Positions 49,256 through 59,524 of a DNA stretch of 64,000 bases are shown here, piece by piece. The stretch spans positions 59,119 through 123,118 of the forward strand of contig NZ_JAKEVF010000007.1 in NCBI RefSeq assembly GCF_022398315.1, in the 5' to 3' direction. The translations under genes and the position numbers were made by a program. The notes below the pieces were generated by a model. The model worked only from the letters and a program-made list of their open reading frames with translations, had not been told where the DNA came from and searched no databases. The stretch is from Shewanella sp. Isolate11 (GTDB taxonomy: Bacteria > Pseudomonadota > Gammaproteobacteria > Enterobacterales > Shewanellaceae). Numbering within the stretch: position 1 is the first letter of the stretch; each line of letters opens with the position of its first letter.

Positions 49256-49312
49256 CTGATATAGCCAGTAGCTGATATAGCCAGTCGCTATTCTAGTACA
49301 CGTCTAGTACAC
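49256..49312. repeat. two adjacent short tandem duplications at the 3' end of the aldo-keto reductase gene
   Basis: CTGATATAGCCAGT occurs twice (49256-49269 and 49272-49285). TCTAGTACAC also occurs twice (49292-49301 and 49303-49312), the second copy overlapping the stop codon of the reductase gene. Confidence 0.85.
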
Positions 49313-50293
49313 ACCGCGAATAGCCGGATGCACTTCGGCCTGATAAAAGCGATAAAGCTTATCGTGTAGGTTCTTCGGTAACGGCGCTAAATTCGACACC
49401 TTGGCGTTATTGATGGCTTGCTGGGGCGAACTTGCACCTGGGATAATACTTGTTACTGCTTTATGATCTAAAATCCAGCGCAGCGCTAACTGAGCCAAGG
49501 TCATCTCGGCAGGAAGTTCCCGTTTAAGTGCATCGGCCAACTCAACACCTTTTTCAAAGGGTAAGCCAGCAAAGGTTTCGCCCACATTAAACGCCTGACC
49601 ATCGCGGTTAAAATTACGATGATCCTTTTCATCAAACTGAGTTTGTTTAGTAAATTTACCCGATAACAAACCACTGGCCAGCGGCAGACGAACAATCAGG
49701 CCGACCCCTTTAGCTTCGGCCTCAGGTAATAATTCGGTCAGCAGCTTTTGCCTAAAAATATTGAAGATGATCTGTAATGACTGCAGGCCTTCTTGCTGCA
49801 TACACAGCAAGCCTTCCTCAACAGACTCGACACTGGCACCGAAAGTGCGAATTAAACCTTCTGCCTTAAAGTCGCGTAGCCAATCGAACACCTCGCCCTT
49901 TTGCATCTCACTGGTCGGAATACAATGCAATTGCAGCAGATCTAATGCATCGACATCTAAGCGGGTCAACGAGTTTTCGATGGCGTTTCTCATGGCATCT
50001 TTGCTATAAGATGCAGGATAAACATCGGCACCTCGACCAAATTTAGTCGCCACTCTCACCGTCTTATTGGTGTGCTTTAAAAACTCACCGATAAAGCTTT
50101 CACTCTGACCATTACCATACACATCCGCGGTATCGAAAAAGTTAATACCACTCTCTACCGCTGCGGTAAGGATTTCAAACGCTTTATCTTCAGAAAACGC
50201 CTTACCCCAGTCAGCACCAATCTGCCAGGTGCCCAGTCCCACTTCACTAATATCGAATCCGTTATTGCCACTACCTAATGTTCTTAATTTCAT
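49304..50293 (-). CDS. aldo-keto reductase
   Basis: The 329-residue protein is a barrel-type NADPH-dependent oxidoreductase. Catalytic parts are visible: the Asp and Tyr in GINFFDTADVYGNGQSE, the Lys in VRVATKFGRG, and the His in LDLLQLHCIP. The C-terminal cofactor segment is TSIIPGASSPQQAINN. The substrate is unknown. It lies where E. coli has aroP, between pdhR and ampE, and is probably its own transcription unit. Confidence 0.92.
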   Translation of the reverse strand: MKLRTLGSGNNGFDISEVGLGTWQIGADWGKAFSEDKAFEILTAAVESGINFFDTADVYGNGQSESFIGEFLKHTNKTVRVATKFGRGADVYPASYSKDAMRNAIENSLTRLDVDALDLLQLHCIPTSEMQKGEVFDWLRDFKAEGLIRTFGASVESVEEGLLCMQQEGLQSLQIIFNIFRQKLLTELLPEAEAKGVGLIVRLPLASGLLSGKFTKQTQFDEKDHRNFNRDGQAFNVGETFAGLPFEKGVELADALKRELPAEMTLAQLALRWILDHKAVTSIIPGASSPQQAINNAKVSNLAPLPKNLHDKLYRFYQAEVHPAIRGVY

Positions 50294-50399
50294 ATGTATT
50301 TTCTCATACCACTTTTATTGATTTATACATCACATCGAAACTGTTCGTATCCCTAAGCTCGCTGCGGCGCTTGGTTAGCATTTAAACTGATCACCAACC

Positions 50400-51260
50400 T
50401 TAAACCACCACGCCAAATATGGTCAGCAACGCCAGTCCGGTTATCAGTAACACAGAATTACGTTTACTCAGGCGTAAAAGCGAAATGGTCGATCGCACAC
50501 AAATAGGCGCATTGCTTTCTTCATTGCTTTCTTCAAGCGTTTCGGCCGCCAATGCCACTTCGGTAATCACTTCTCTCGCGGGCACACGCCAATTAAAGGC
50601 TAACTGCCGCCACTGATGTAATGCATCGGAAAAATGACCACTCAGCACATAGCCACAGGCAATCAAACGACTAGGCAGCCAGTCGAGCAGCGTTAACAAC
50701 GGCTCAACTAAAGGTAATGGTGTTTGTTTAATTTTCGACTCATCAGCAAAATAACGCACAGTGCAATAAAACACCGCGCCCGCAGGGCCAAGAAACATCA
50801 GATAAAGCGCCACTGCGCCGTAAAAACGATAATTAAGCCAAGCCACTGTTTGGCCGACTTTCGTCCCTAACTCTTGTTCAGAATAAGCATCAATCTCTAC
50901 ATAAGGATCAAGCTCAGCCGCATGATGAAAACAGGCTTGAGCGTCACCACGACATGCAGCTTGGATATACAGTTTAAATATTTGTCTTTGCTTCAGATGG
51001 CTAAAACATAAAATCGCCACCGCCGTCCACAAGACTAAACTGACGATCCCCCAAAACATACCAGCCACAAACCAAGCCAACACCTGAATGCTCATCGCAG
51101 GCAACAATACCGCAATGGCCATCATCACATCGCTGGTTAATTGGTTACGACCAAAGAACAACTTTTCATATAGCGCCAGCAAGGTTTCAAGCTGCCACGC
51201 CTGGGGCAGCAACTTTAAGCGTTCTATCATGATCGCCACTAACAACGAAAACAGTGCCAT
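50400..51260 (-). CDS. ampE: AmpE-like inner-membrane protein
   Basis: The 286-residue protein has four likely membrane helices (near residues 45-70, 75-90, 145-165 and the C-terminus) and aligns with E. coli AmpE, including MALFSLLVAIMIERL at the start, WLNYRFYGAVALYLMFLGPAGAV, and LLTLLDWLPSRLIACGYVLSG. AmpE is tied to beta-lactamase induction and cell-wall signalling, but its mechanism is unresolved. It follows ampD by about 30 bases in the classical ampDE operon. Confidence 0.9.
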   Translation of the reverse strand: MALFSLLVAIMIERLKLLPQAWQLETLLALYEKLFFGRNQLTSDVMMAIAVLLPAMSIQVLAWFVAGMFWGIVSLVLWTAVAILCFSHLKQRQIFKLYIQAACRGDAQACFHHAAELDPYVEIDAYSEQELGTKVGQTVAWLNYRFYGAVALYLMFLGPAGAVFYCTVRYFADESKIKQTPLPLVEPLLTLLDWLPSRLIACGYVLSGHFSDALHQWRQLAFNWRVPAREVITEVALAAETLEESNEESNAPICVRSTISLLRLSKRNSVLLITGLALLTIFGVVV

Positions 51261-51290
51261 CGATATCTATTCCTTTATATTGATTAACCC

Positions 51291-51845
51291 CTAAGGGCGA
51301 AGTCCACGCTTATACCTTTGCCAATCGAAACTTTCACCTGGGTCGGTTTTGCGTCCCGGTGCAATATCACAATGTCCCACAATCGAATCAGTATTGAGCA
51401 TAGGATAAGCTTCAAACAAGGCCAATGTTAATTGCTGTAATTGTTGATATTGCGCATCGCTATAAGCCAAATCATCCGTGCCTTCCAGCTCAATACCAAT
51501 AGCAAAATCATTACAGCCTTCTCGACCTTGATAGCTCGACACGCCCGCATGCCACGCCCTGTCATCACAACTGACGTATTGAACTACCTCACCATCACGG
51601 CGAATTAAAAAATGCGCCGACACAGTTAAACCGACCAAATCACAAAAGCTGCTGTCGGCATCGATATCTAAACAACCTTGAAACAGCTGATCGATATAGG
51701 GCAGACCAAACTGCCCTGCAGGCAAACTAATGTTATGGATCACCAACAGGCTCACTTCATTATCAGGCCGTTGATTAAAATGCGGCGACGCACATAATCG
51801 CGCCCCGTTCGCCCAGCCATCGACTAACCGAATGTCGTTCACCAT
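51291..51845 (-). CDS. ampD: N-acetyl-anhydromuramyl-L-alanine amidase
   Basis: AmpD cleaves anhydro-muropeptides in the cytoplasm during cell-wall recycling and so keeps AmpR-type beta-lactamase induction low. The zinc ligands are the first histidine in LLVIHNISLP and the His/Asp in VGHCDIAPGRKTDPG. Other typical parts are SAHFLIRRDGEVVQYVSCDDRAWHAG and FAIGIELEG. The ATG at 51845 (MVNDIRLVDGW) is preferred, giving 184 residues. A TTG at 51890 would add a poorly supported leader. It is divergent from nadC. Confidence 0.95.
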   Translation of the reverse strand: MVNDIRLVDGWANGARLCASPHFNQRPDNEVSLLVIHNISLPAGQFGLPYIDQLFQGCLDIDADSSFCDLVGLTVSAHFLIRRDGEVVQYVSCDDRAWHAGVSSYQGREGCNDFAIGIELEGTDDLAYSDAQYQQLQQLTLALFEAYPMLNTDSIVGHCDIAPGRKTDPGESFDWQRYKRGLRP

Positions 51846-53148
<1,303 letters not shown>

Positions 53149-53227
53149 TGCTTTACTGAAAGTCATCATTCAAGCTGCTGAAAGCTAAAGATAATAAAAG
53201 CACAAAGTGCATTTAAAAGGATTTTGC

Positions 53228-54889
53228 ATGACAACTGTAACCCAACGTTACTTCTACATTGTATTCGCGCTGATGTTTGCAGTTGGCATGCATTATTTTC
53301 AACATAACTTTGGAGGTGTTGGACTTGAATTACCCTTTAATCTGGTCGTCTGGTCATTTGTTTCTGTTCTTATAGGGTTAGGCTTATGGAGTAGCACTGA
53401 AAAAAACACTATTGTCTATTCCCCACTATTGATCTCAGTTTGTCTATTTACCTTAGTACTTTTTATTCCTATTTTATATGGGAAAAATGACCTTCTTCAC
53501 AATAGCTATCAAAGACTTATCGGGCTAGTAGCAGGGCTTACCTTCCTATTTAGCCTTTATCAGATACGTCTGTCCTTGGAGTCATTACAAAAGCTCACAT
53601 TTTGGATTCTTGTTGGCGTCATCATAGAAGGATTAACAGGGTTACTTCAGCAATATATAGATGTTTTTGGAAATTTAATTGGGTTTGATGCCACAACCAT
53701 GAGGCCGTTCGGTGTTTTCAGACAACCGAATGTTGCATCAACGTTTTATGTTATGGGAATAGCACTCTCAGCTTACTTACTAACATTTAAGAAAGACATT
53801 ACTAGAAAACAACAAGCGATACTCTACGCCGCAGCGATACTATCAAGCTGGCTAATCATCCTAAACAGCTCAAAAACCGGTACTATTTCGCTATTTGTTG
53901 TTCTACTGGGAACCGCCCCACTGCTATACCGCAAAGCCGACCGAAACATTTTACGCTACTGGTACCTATCGATTCTAATCGGATTATTCATCCCATTTTT
54001 GGTTAATGCCTTTAACGATGAGTTTTCTGTAAGACAAATTTCTGCCATCGTCAGACCCACCTTATATTTGGTTTCCTTATTGATTATCAGCAAAAACTTA
54101 CTATCAGGAACCGGATACGGTAGTTTTAGCCATAGCTTCTACCAAGAGCAAGCAAATTACATTGAAACCCATAACTTCACAGCAAATCAATTTGCCAATA
54201 ACGCAGAACATCCTCATAACGAACTTTTACTATGGGGGGTTGAAGGTGGAATATTGCCAATTATTGCGATAATCGCCATTGCTATATTTACGGCATATCG
54301 TTATTTTTCAAAAGGGTGGAAAGTTGGCTTATTCTTTTTAGCCATGTTATTCCCGTCACTGTTTCACTCAATGACTGAACTGCCTTATTATCATTCAGCC
54401 ATCGTTTTCATCACCTTTATCTTTTCACTATTTATAATCGAAAAGTCTCTTTGTAAAGAATCAATTAGCAACATACCTAGCTATATCAACTTCAGGCTTA
54501 GTTCAATACTACTCCCATTAGTAACCCTAATTTTTATGTTAAGTAGCCTACATACATTCCAATGCCTTAATAATTATGCCAAAAGTGGCAACTCTCAAGG
54601 CCGATATTTACAGCAAATAATCAATCCACTTCCAATTCCAAACCAAATAGAATATTCCTGGTTTTTAGCTCCTCTGCTCACCCAGAAAACTAATCCGGAT
54701 GCCATTCCCTATTTTATCGAATCTACTAGTGAGCTAGTCGATTACTGGCCTAGAGCTAGACTATACAACGACCTTGCGGTTGCTTATAAAATGATAGGCG
54801 ATGAAAATCTAGCCCTTAAATATCATCAAGAGGGAAAACGCCTGTTTCCTGATTTTAGAGAGTTAACGCCTTTACAAGAAAAACAGTAA
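53228..54889 (+). CDS. PglL/Wzy-type O-oligosaccharyltransferase, probable pilin glycosylation ligase
   Basis: The 553-residue membrane protein has about ten to twelve hydrophobic helices. The PglL-type segment RPFGVFRQPNVASTFYVMG lies near residue 158, and AEHPHNELLLWGVEGG lies in the large periplasmic loop near residue 328. The conserved histidine/asparagine there is typical of O-antigen ligase (Wzy_C) enzymes. The last 100 residues form a soluble TPR-like tail. The ATG at 53228 has AAGGATTTTG upstream. Codons are more AT-rich than in nadC. Being next to pilA suggests glycan transfer to pilin, which is an inference from context. Confidence 0.8.
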   Translation: MTTVTQRYFYIVFALMFAVGMHYFQHNFGGVGLELPFNLVVWSFVSVLIGLGLWSSTEKNTIVYSPLLISVCLFTLVLFIPILYGKNDLLHNSYQRLIGLVAGLTFLFSLYQIRLSLESLQKLTFWILVGVIIEGLTGLLQQYIDVFGNLIGFDATTMRPFGVFRQPNVASTFYVMGIALSAYLLTFKKDITRKQQAILYAAAILSSWLIILNSSKTGTISLFVVLLGTAPLLYRKADRNILRYWYLSILIGLFIPFLVNAFNDEFSVRQISAIVRPTLYLVSLLIISKNLLSGTGYGSFSHSFYQEQANYIETHNFTANQFANNAEHPHNELLLWGVEGGILPIIAIIAIAIFTAYRYFSKGWKVGLFFLAMLFPSLFHSMTELPYYHSAIVFITFIFSLFIIEKSLCKESISNIPSYINFRLSSILLPLVTLIFMLSSLHTFQCLNNYAKSGNSQGRYLQQIINPLPIPNQIEYSWFLAPLLTQKTNPDAIPYFIESTSELVDYWPRARLYNDLAVAYKMIGDENLALKYHQEGKRLFPDFRELTPLQEKQ

Positions 54890-55749
54890 CCCTCACAAAC
54901 AAAAGTGATGTGACAAATTAAATCGTTTTGGAACACTTAAAACAAAAAGTTCAAGCAGAAAGCTGAAACAAAAAAATAACAAACAAGATGGCGAGTATAG
55001 TTTGCACAATTAAACCATCTAACACGTTAAAAATTTGACACTTTATACAATAGGCGTCAAACAATCTTACAAAGCCAAAAAAACACTATAATTTTTTGTA
55101 GTCCGAGTTGATTTCCTTAGAGTTTTTATAAAAAAATTAATGGTTTGTGAGGAATGACTATTTCTTTTAACTAAAGTTTGTAATAAGTTTGTTTACCAAT
55201 GAGGCGAGGCTTTATTGCTTCATGAAAGGCCAGATTTAATCGGCTTTTTTTGACCATTTTTTAGCTATGAGGTTAAAAACTCATGGTCAAAAAGGATGAT
55301 TTAGATCACAATTAACAGGTGGCTCTTGTTAAAAAAATGATATATTTATTTGACACTGAGTCGCATTTGACTAGCTTATAACTTATCAAGCTAATTTGGT
55401 TGAAATTTTTGTACTTTCTCGAATTTTTTCAAAATAGGGGGGGAGTGACGAAACTTCACAATAGTTGGGTCTTGGTACGCAAGTGACAAGCAATTAGGTT
55501 AATTGAAACAGTGGTACTAGCAGCAACAAATATAAAAAGTAGTAACTATTTAGTTGTAAGTATTAGCAGTAACTATTAGTAGTAAGTAATAGTAGGTAAT
55601 AGTAGTCGTACATCTAGCAACCAAAGCAACAGCAAGCCAGTGGCAATCTGATGTTTAGGGGCTGAAATCTTAGGCTGTAAAGCTAGCGATTAGCTGCAAT
55701 AGCTATCAATCACAGCAGAAGATTATTTTTATCAAACGGAGAGAGTAAA
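54890..55749 (+). other. long structured leader region upstream of pilA
   Basis: These 860 bases are AT-rich and carry no credible protein gene. They contain an inverted repeat TTTTTGACCAT / ATGGTCAAAAA (55247-55257 and 55283-55293), a run of seven G (55437-55443), and a low-complexity stretch of AGTA-like units (55538-55610). No sigma-54 -24/-12 element (GG-N10-GC) was found. A candidate sigma-70 pair is TTGACT (55367-55372) and GCTAAT (55390-55395) with a 17-base spacer. Confidence 0.6.
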
Positions 55750-56136
55750 ATGAAAGCTATCAACTTGAACAAAAAGATGAACAACACCAAGGGTTTCACC
55801 TTGATCGAATTGATGATCGTGGTAGCGATTATCGGTATTTTGGCAGCGATCGCGCTACCTGCTTATCAAGAATATGTGAATAAAAGCAAAATCAACTCTT
55901 GTATGGGTGAAGCATCTGCATACGTAAAAGCAAAATCAGCATCAGTTCTAGGTGAGACAACCCAAAGTATATATACCCCTGTTTCCTGTACAGCTACTGT
56001 TGATACAACTATTCTGGGCAGCATAGCTACAACATTAGCCCAATTATCGGGGGCAACCACTACATTTACAGCTAAAGATGCTAGCACAACCGATATCCAA
56101 TGTAGCTGGGATACAGCTACTTGTGCAAAACTATAA
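55750..56136 (+). CDS. pilA: type IV major pilin
   Basis: The 128-residue prepilin has the leader [15 protein letters not shown], cut by PilD between Gly15 and Phe16, then [27 protein letters not shown] with the conserved Glu5 of the mature chain. An internal ATG at codon 10 would give a shorter leader, but AGAGAG supports the first. Cysteines at 51, 80, 118 and 125 can form two disulfides, the last being the C-terminal loop. The C-terminus is ...CAKL, without the terminal serine used by TfpO ligases, so glycosylation would be at an internal site. It heads the pilABCD locus. Confidence 0.95.
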   Translation: MKAINLNKKMNNTKGFTLIELMIVVAIIGILAAIALPAYQEYVNKSKINSCMGEASAYVKAKSASVLGETTQSIYTPVSCTATVDTTILGSIATTLAQLSGATTTFTAKDASTTDIQCSWDTATCAKL

Positions 56137-56183
56137 ATATATAGTTATCTAGACATATTTGGTTCAGATAACAGATCATATAG

Positions 56184-56213
56184 GAGAGCTAGGATTCTGG
56201 CTCTTCTATTTTT
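56184..56213 (+). terminator. partial terminator between pilA and pilB
   Basis: AGAGCTAG and CTGGCTCT form an imperfect stem followed by TCTATTTTTG. Incomplete termination here would let pilA be made in excess over pilBCD. Confidence 0.6.
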
Positions 56214-56281
56214 GCTTTCGAGAGTTACTCCCAGTTATTGAAATAGACCAACTCCAATAGTAATAAGTTAGGAATATATTA

Positions 56282-57991
56282 ATGCCTACGACAGGTCTTC
56301 ATTTAGGTTTATCCACTCTGTTTATTCGCAAGCAACTGCTGAGCGAAGAACAGATTGCATCGGCCATCACTAAGTCTAGGCAAAGCAAACAATCTTTAGT
56401 TTCCACCATCGTAAGCGAACAGTTGATCCCAGCAAAAGCCATTGCCGAACTCTGTTATGAAGAGTATGGCACCCCCCTGCTCGATCTCGATGAATTTGAT
56501 ATTACTAGTATTCCCGAGCAGTTTGTTAACCGCAAGCTAATCGAAAAACATAAATGCCTGCCGCTGTTTAAACGCGGTAATCGCCTCTATATCGGTACCT
56601 CAGACCCCACCAACATTGCAGCCTTAGAAGATTTCCAATTTAGCGCTGGCCTGCACGCCGAAGCCATATTGGTTGAAGATGACAAACTCACTAAAGCCCT
56701 AGAAAAGGTACTAGAGGAAGATATTTCGGCGCTTGATCTCGAAGGTATCGATGAAGAGTCACTGGCGGGTATAGAAGTCTCTGACACCGACAAACGCAAC
56801 GAAGACCCAACTGCCGATGGCAGTGACGATGCACCGATTGTTATCTATATTAATAAAATTCTCACCGATGCCATACGTAAAGGGGCATCGGATTTACACT
56901 TTGAACCTTACGAGAAACGTTATCGTATCCGCTTTCGAATCGATGGAATCCTGCACGAAGTCTCCGAGCCACCAGTAAATCTGGCCGCGCGTATTTCGGC
57001 GCGATTAAAAGTCATGTCAAAATTGGATATCGCCGAGCGCCGCGTGCCTCAAGATGGCCGCATTAAGATGAAGCTGTCGCGCACCAAGTCGATCGATTTC
57101 CGTGTCAGTACCTTGCCCACCATCTGGGGCGAAAAAATTGTAATGCGTATCTTGGACTCCTCTTCCGCCCAGCTTGGCATCGAAAAACTTGGTTATGAAG
57201 ACGAACAACGCGAACTCTATGAGCAGATGCTTGCCAAGCCACAAGGCATGATACTGGTCACCGGCCCGACTGGCTCGGGTAAAACAGTCTCCCTTTATAC
57301 CGGTTTAAATATTCTCAATACCGAAGAGCGCAATATCTCTACCGCCGAAGACCCGGTCGAAATTAACCTCGAAGGGGTTAACCAGGTGCATATTAATTTA
57401 AAAGCCGGCCTGACCTTTGCTTCTGCACTGCGCTCCTTCCTGCGTCAAGACCCCGATGTGGTGATGGTGGGTGAGATCCGTGACCTAGAAACCGCCGAAA
57501 TTGCTATTAAGGCGGCACAAACCGGTCACTTGGTTTTATCCACCTTACACACCAACTCTGCCGCCGAAACCCTGACTCGTCTGATTAATATGGGGGTTCC
57601 CGGCTATAACATTGCCAGTTCGGTTAACTTAATTATCGCTCAGCGACTGGCAAGGCGGCTGTGCACCGAATGTCGCCAAGCAGAAGATATTCCCGAACAT
57701 GAATTGCTGAAACTGGGCTTTAATCAACAGCAGATAGATGACGGCTTTACCGTTTATAAAGCCGTAGGTTGTGACCTGTGCTCTGGCGGTTATAAAGGCC
57801 GTGTCGGTATTTACGAAGTGATGAAGATGTCAGATGAGATTGCCCGTACTATTATGGAAGGAGGCAACTCATTACATATCGCCACTCAAGCCAAACAACA
57901 AGGCATGCGTGATTTGCGTGATTCAGGGCTGCGCAAAGTGGTCGCCGGTGTCACCAGTATTGCCGAAATTAACCGAGTGACCAGCTTCTAG
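56282..57991 (+). CDS. pilB: type IV pilus extension ATPase
   Basis: PilB powers pilus assembly from the cytoplasmic face of the inner membrane. The 569-residue protein has the N-terminal T2SSE_N domain, then the ATPase core with Walker [13 protein letters not shown]. The Asp box is [16 protein letters not shown], Walker B is [19 protein letters not shown], and the His box is [16 protein letters not shown] tetracysteine zinc site (CTEC near 459 and CDLC near 499) is typical of PilB. TTAGGA precedes the ATG. Confidence 0.97.
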   Translation: MPTTGLHLGLSTLFIRKQLLSEEQIASAITKSRQSKQSLVSTIVSEQLIPAKAIAELCYEEYGTPLLDLDEFDITSIPEQFVNRKLIEKHKCLPLFKRGNRLYIGTSDPTNIAALEDFQFSAGLHAEAILVEDDKLTKALEKVLEEDISALDLEGIDEESLAGIEVSDTDKRNEDPTADGSDDAPIVIYINKILTDAIRKGASDLHFEPYEKRYRIRFRIDGILHEVSEPPVNLAARISARLKVMSKLDIAERRVPQDGRIKMKLSRTKSIDFRVSTLPTIWGEKIVMRILDSSSAQLGIEKLGYEDEQRELYEQMLAKPQGMILVTGPTGSGKTVSLYTGLNILNTEERNISTAEDPVEINLEGVNQVHINLKAGLTFASALRSFLRQDPDVVMVGEIRDLETAEIAIKAAQTGHLVLSTLHTNSAAETLTRLINMGVPGYNIASSVNLIIAQRLARRLCTECRQAEDIPEHELLKLGFNQQQIDDGFTVYKAVGCDLCSGGYKGRVGIYEVMKMSDEIARTIMEGGNSLHIATQAKQQGMRDLRDSGLRKVVAGVTSIAEINRVTSF

Positions 57992-58110
57992 AAAGCTGTA
58001 AGTCTTAAGCTATCTGTATTGAGTGGGTAAGTATTGAGCGGGTAAGTAGCGAGCCTTAAACAACCCCACAACTTATAGCTTACCGCTTAAAACTTAACAC
58101 TTCTTTTTTA
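57992..58110. repeat. hairpin-forming TAAG-rich repeat and 15-bp tandem duplication between pilB and pilC
   Basis: AAGCTGTAAGTCTTAAGC (57993-58010) and ACTTATAGCTTACCGCTT (58071-58088) are imperfect inverted repeats, related in sequence to the hairpin after mutT at 62553-62603. Between them ATTGAGTGGGTAAGT and ATTGAGCGGGTAAGT are tandem copies (58018-58032 and 58033-58047). Confidence 0.65.
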
Positions 58111-58125
58111 AACAAAGGATTTTCT

Positions 58126-59403
58126 ATGGCCACCGCCTCTCTTGCTAAAGCGAAAGCGCAAACCAAAAATAAAAAAGGCAAGTCTAAAAACACTCAGGCA
58201 AAAGTATTTACCTTCGAGTGGAAAGGCACCAACCGTGACGGCAAAAAAACCTCAGGCGAGCTCAGAGGCAGCTCATCAAACGAAATTAAGGCGCAGCTAA
58301 AGTCGCAGGGTGTAAACCCCAAAGTCGTAAAGAAAAAGCCCGAACCGCTATTTAAGAGCAACCCTAAAATCAAGGCGATGGATATCGCCATGATCACCCG
58401 TCAAATTGCCACCATGCTGGCAGCGGGTGTACCGATTGTCACCACATTAGAGATGCTCGGTCGTGGTCATGAAAAACCGCGTATGCGAGAGCTACTTGGC
58501 ACCATAGTCTCAGATGTGCAATCGGGTATTCCATTGTCAGACTCTTTACGACCACACAGACAATATTTCGATGATCTCTATGTGGACTTAGTCGCCGCTG
58601 GCGAACATTCAGGCTCTCTGGATGCAGTATTCGATCGCATCGCCACTTACCGCGAAAAAGCCGAGGCCTTAAAGTCTAAAATTAAGAAAGCCATGTTCTA
58701 CCCAGCTGCGGTTGTTATTGTTGCAATAGCAGTCACCGCACTTTTGTTACTTTTTGTAGTACCTCAATTTGAAAGTATTTTCGCTGGATTCGGCGCTGAA
58801 CTGCCTGCCTTTACTCAAATGATTGTTGGTATATCCCGTTGGTTACAAACCTCGTGGTACTTCTTCGTCATAGCCATCATTATCGGCATGTGGGCGTTTA
58901 GACGTGCTCACCTAAAATCAGAAAAGTTCCGTAATAAAATCGATCAATTAGTCCTAAAAATTCCTGTTATCGGTGACATTTTACACAAAGCCGCCATGGC
59001 GCGTTTTGCCCGTACTCTAGCCACCACCTTTGCTGCGGGTGTGCCTTTAATAGATGGCCTTGAATCTGCCGCTGGCGCTTCAGGTAACTATGTTTATCGC
59101 AGCGCGTTAATTAAAGTTCGCACAGAAGTGATGTCGGGCATGCAGATGAATGTCGCCATGCGTACCACAGCGTTATTCCCTGATATGTTGATCCAGATGG
59201 TAATGATTGGTGAAGAATCTGGCGGCCTCGATGACATGCTCAACAAAGTGGCCAACATCTATGAGATGCAAGTCGATGATGCTGTCGATGCATTATCGAG
59301 TTTGATCGAACCAATTATGATGGTGGTGATTGGTATTTTAGTGGGTGGCTTGATTGTCGGTATGTATCTGCCCATCTTCCAGCTAGGTAATGTGGTCGGC
59401 TAA
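58126..59403 (+). CDS. pilC: type IV pilus inner-membrane platform protein
   Basis: The 425-residue polytopic protein of the GspF/PilC family has a basic Lys-rich N-terminus, two repeated cytoplasmic T2SSF domains (about 90-210 and 290-410), and three membrane helices (VVIVAIAVTALLLLFVVPQF, FFVIAIIIGMW and the C-terminal MMVVIGILVGGLIVGMYLPIF). It anchors pilin during assembly. It follows pilB by 134 bases and has AAAGGA before the ATG. Confidence 0.97.
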   Translation: MATASLAKAKAQTKNKKGKSKNTQAKVFTFEWKGTNRDGKKTSGELRGSSSNEIKAQLKSQGVNPKVVKKKPEPLFKSNPKIKAMDIAMITRQIATMLAAGVPIVTTLEMLGRGHEKPRMRELLGTIVSDVQSGIPLSDSLRPHRQYFDDLYVDLVAAGEHSGSLDAVFDRIATYREKAEALKSKIKKAMFYPAAVVIVAIAVTALLLLFVVPQFESIFAGFGAELPAFTQMIVGISRWLQTSWYFFVIAIIIGMWAFRRAHLKSEKFRNKIDQLVLKIPVIGDILHKAAMARFARTLATTFAAGVPLIDGLESAAGASGNYVYRSALIKVRTEVMSGMQMNVAMRTTALFPDMLIQMVMIGEESGGLDDMLNKVANIYEMQVDDAVDALSSLIEPIMMVVIGILVGGLIVGMYLPIFQLGNVVG

Positions 59404-59419
59404 CAAACGAGAGTAGAAA

Positions 59420-59459
59420 GGGGTGAGGCTCTAGTGTCCCACCTCTTTAGCCTCACCCC
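59420..59459. other. stem-loop between pilC and pilD
   Basis: GGGGTGAGGCT (59420-59430) and AGCCTCACCCC (59449-59459) form a perfect 11-bp stem with an 18-base loop and no T run. It is more likely an mRNA processing or stability element than a terminator. Confidence 0.65.
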
Positions 59460-59524
59460 ATGGATCGACACTATTGGCCTGGTTATATACAATCCATTAA
59501 TTAACAGCTAACCCCTTAAAAATA

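Noticed and set aside
55295..55310. CRP-like site GATGA-TTTAGA-TCACA in the pilA leader
   Set aside because: It matches 8 of 10 fixed bases, but no -10/-35 pair lies at a usual activator distance, and one such match in 860 AT-rich bases is not surprising.
55538..55610. AGTA-rich tract considered as a CRISPR array
   Set aside because: Units are 3-9 bases, irregular and without spacers of constant length. It is a low-complexity tract.
55440..55749. Sigma-54 promoter for pilA
   Set aside because: All GG dinucleotides were examined for GC ten bases later and none fits TGGCAC-N5-TTGC.
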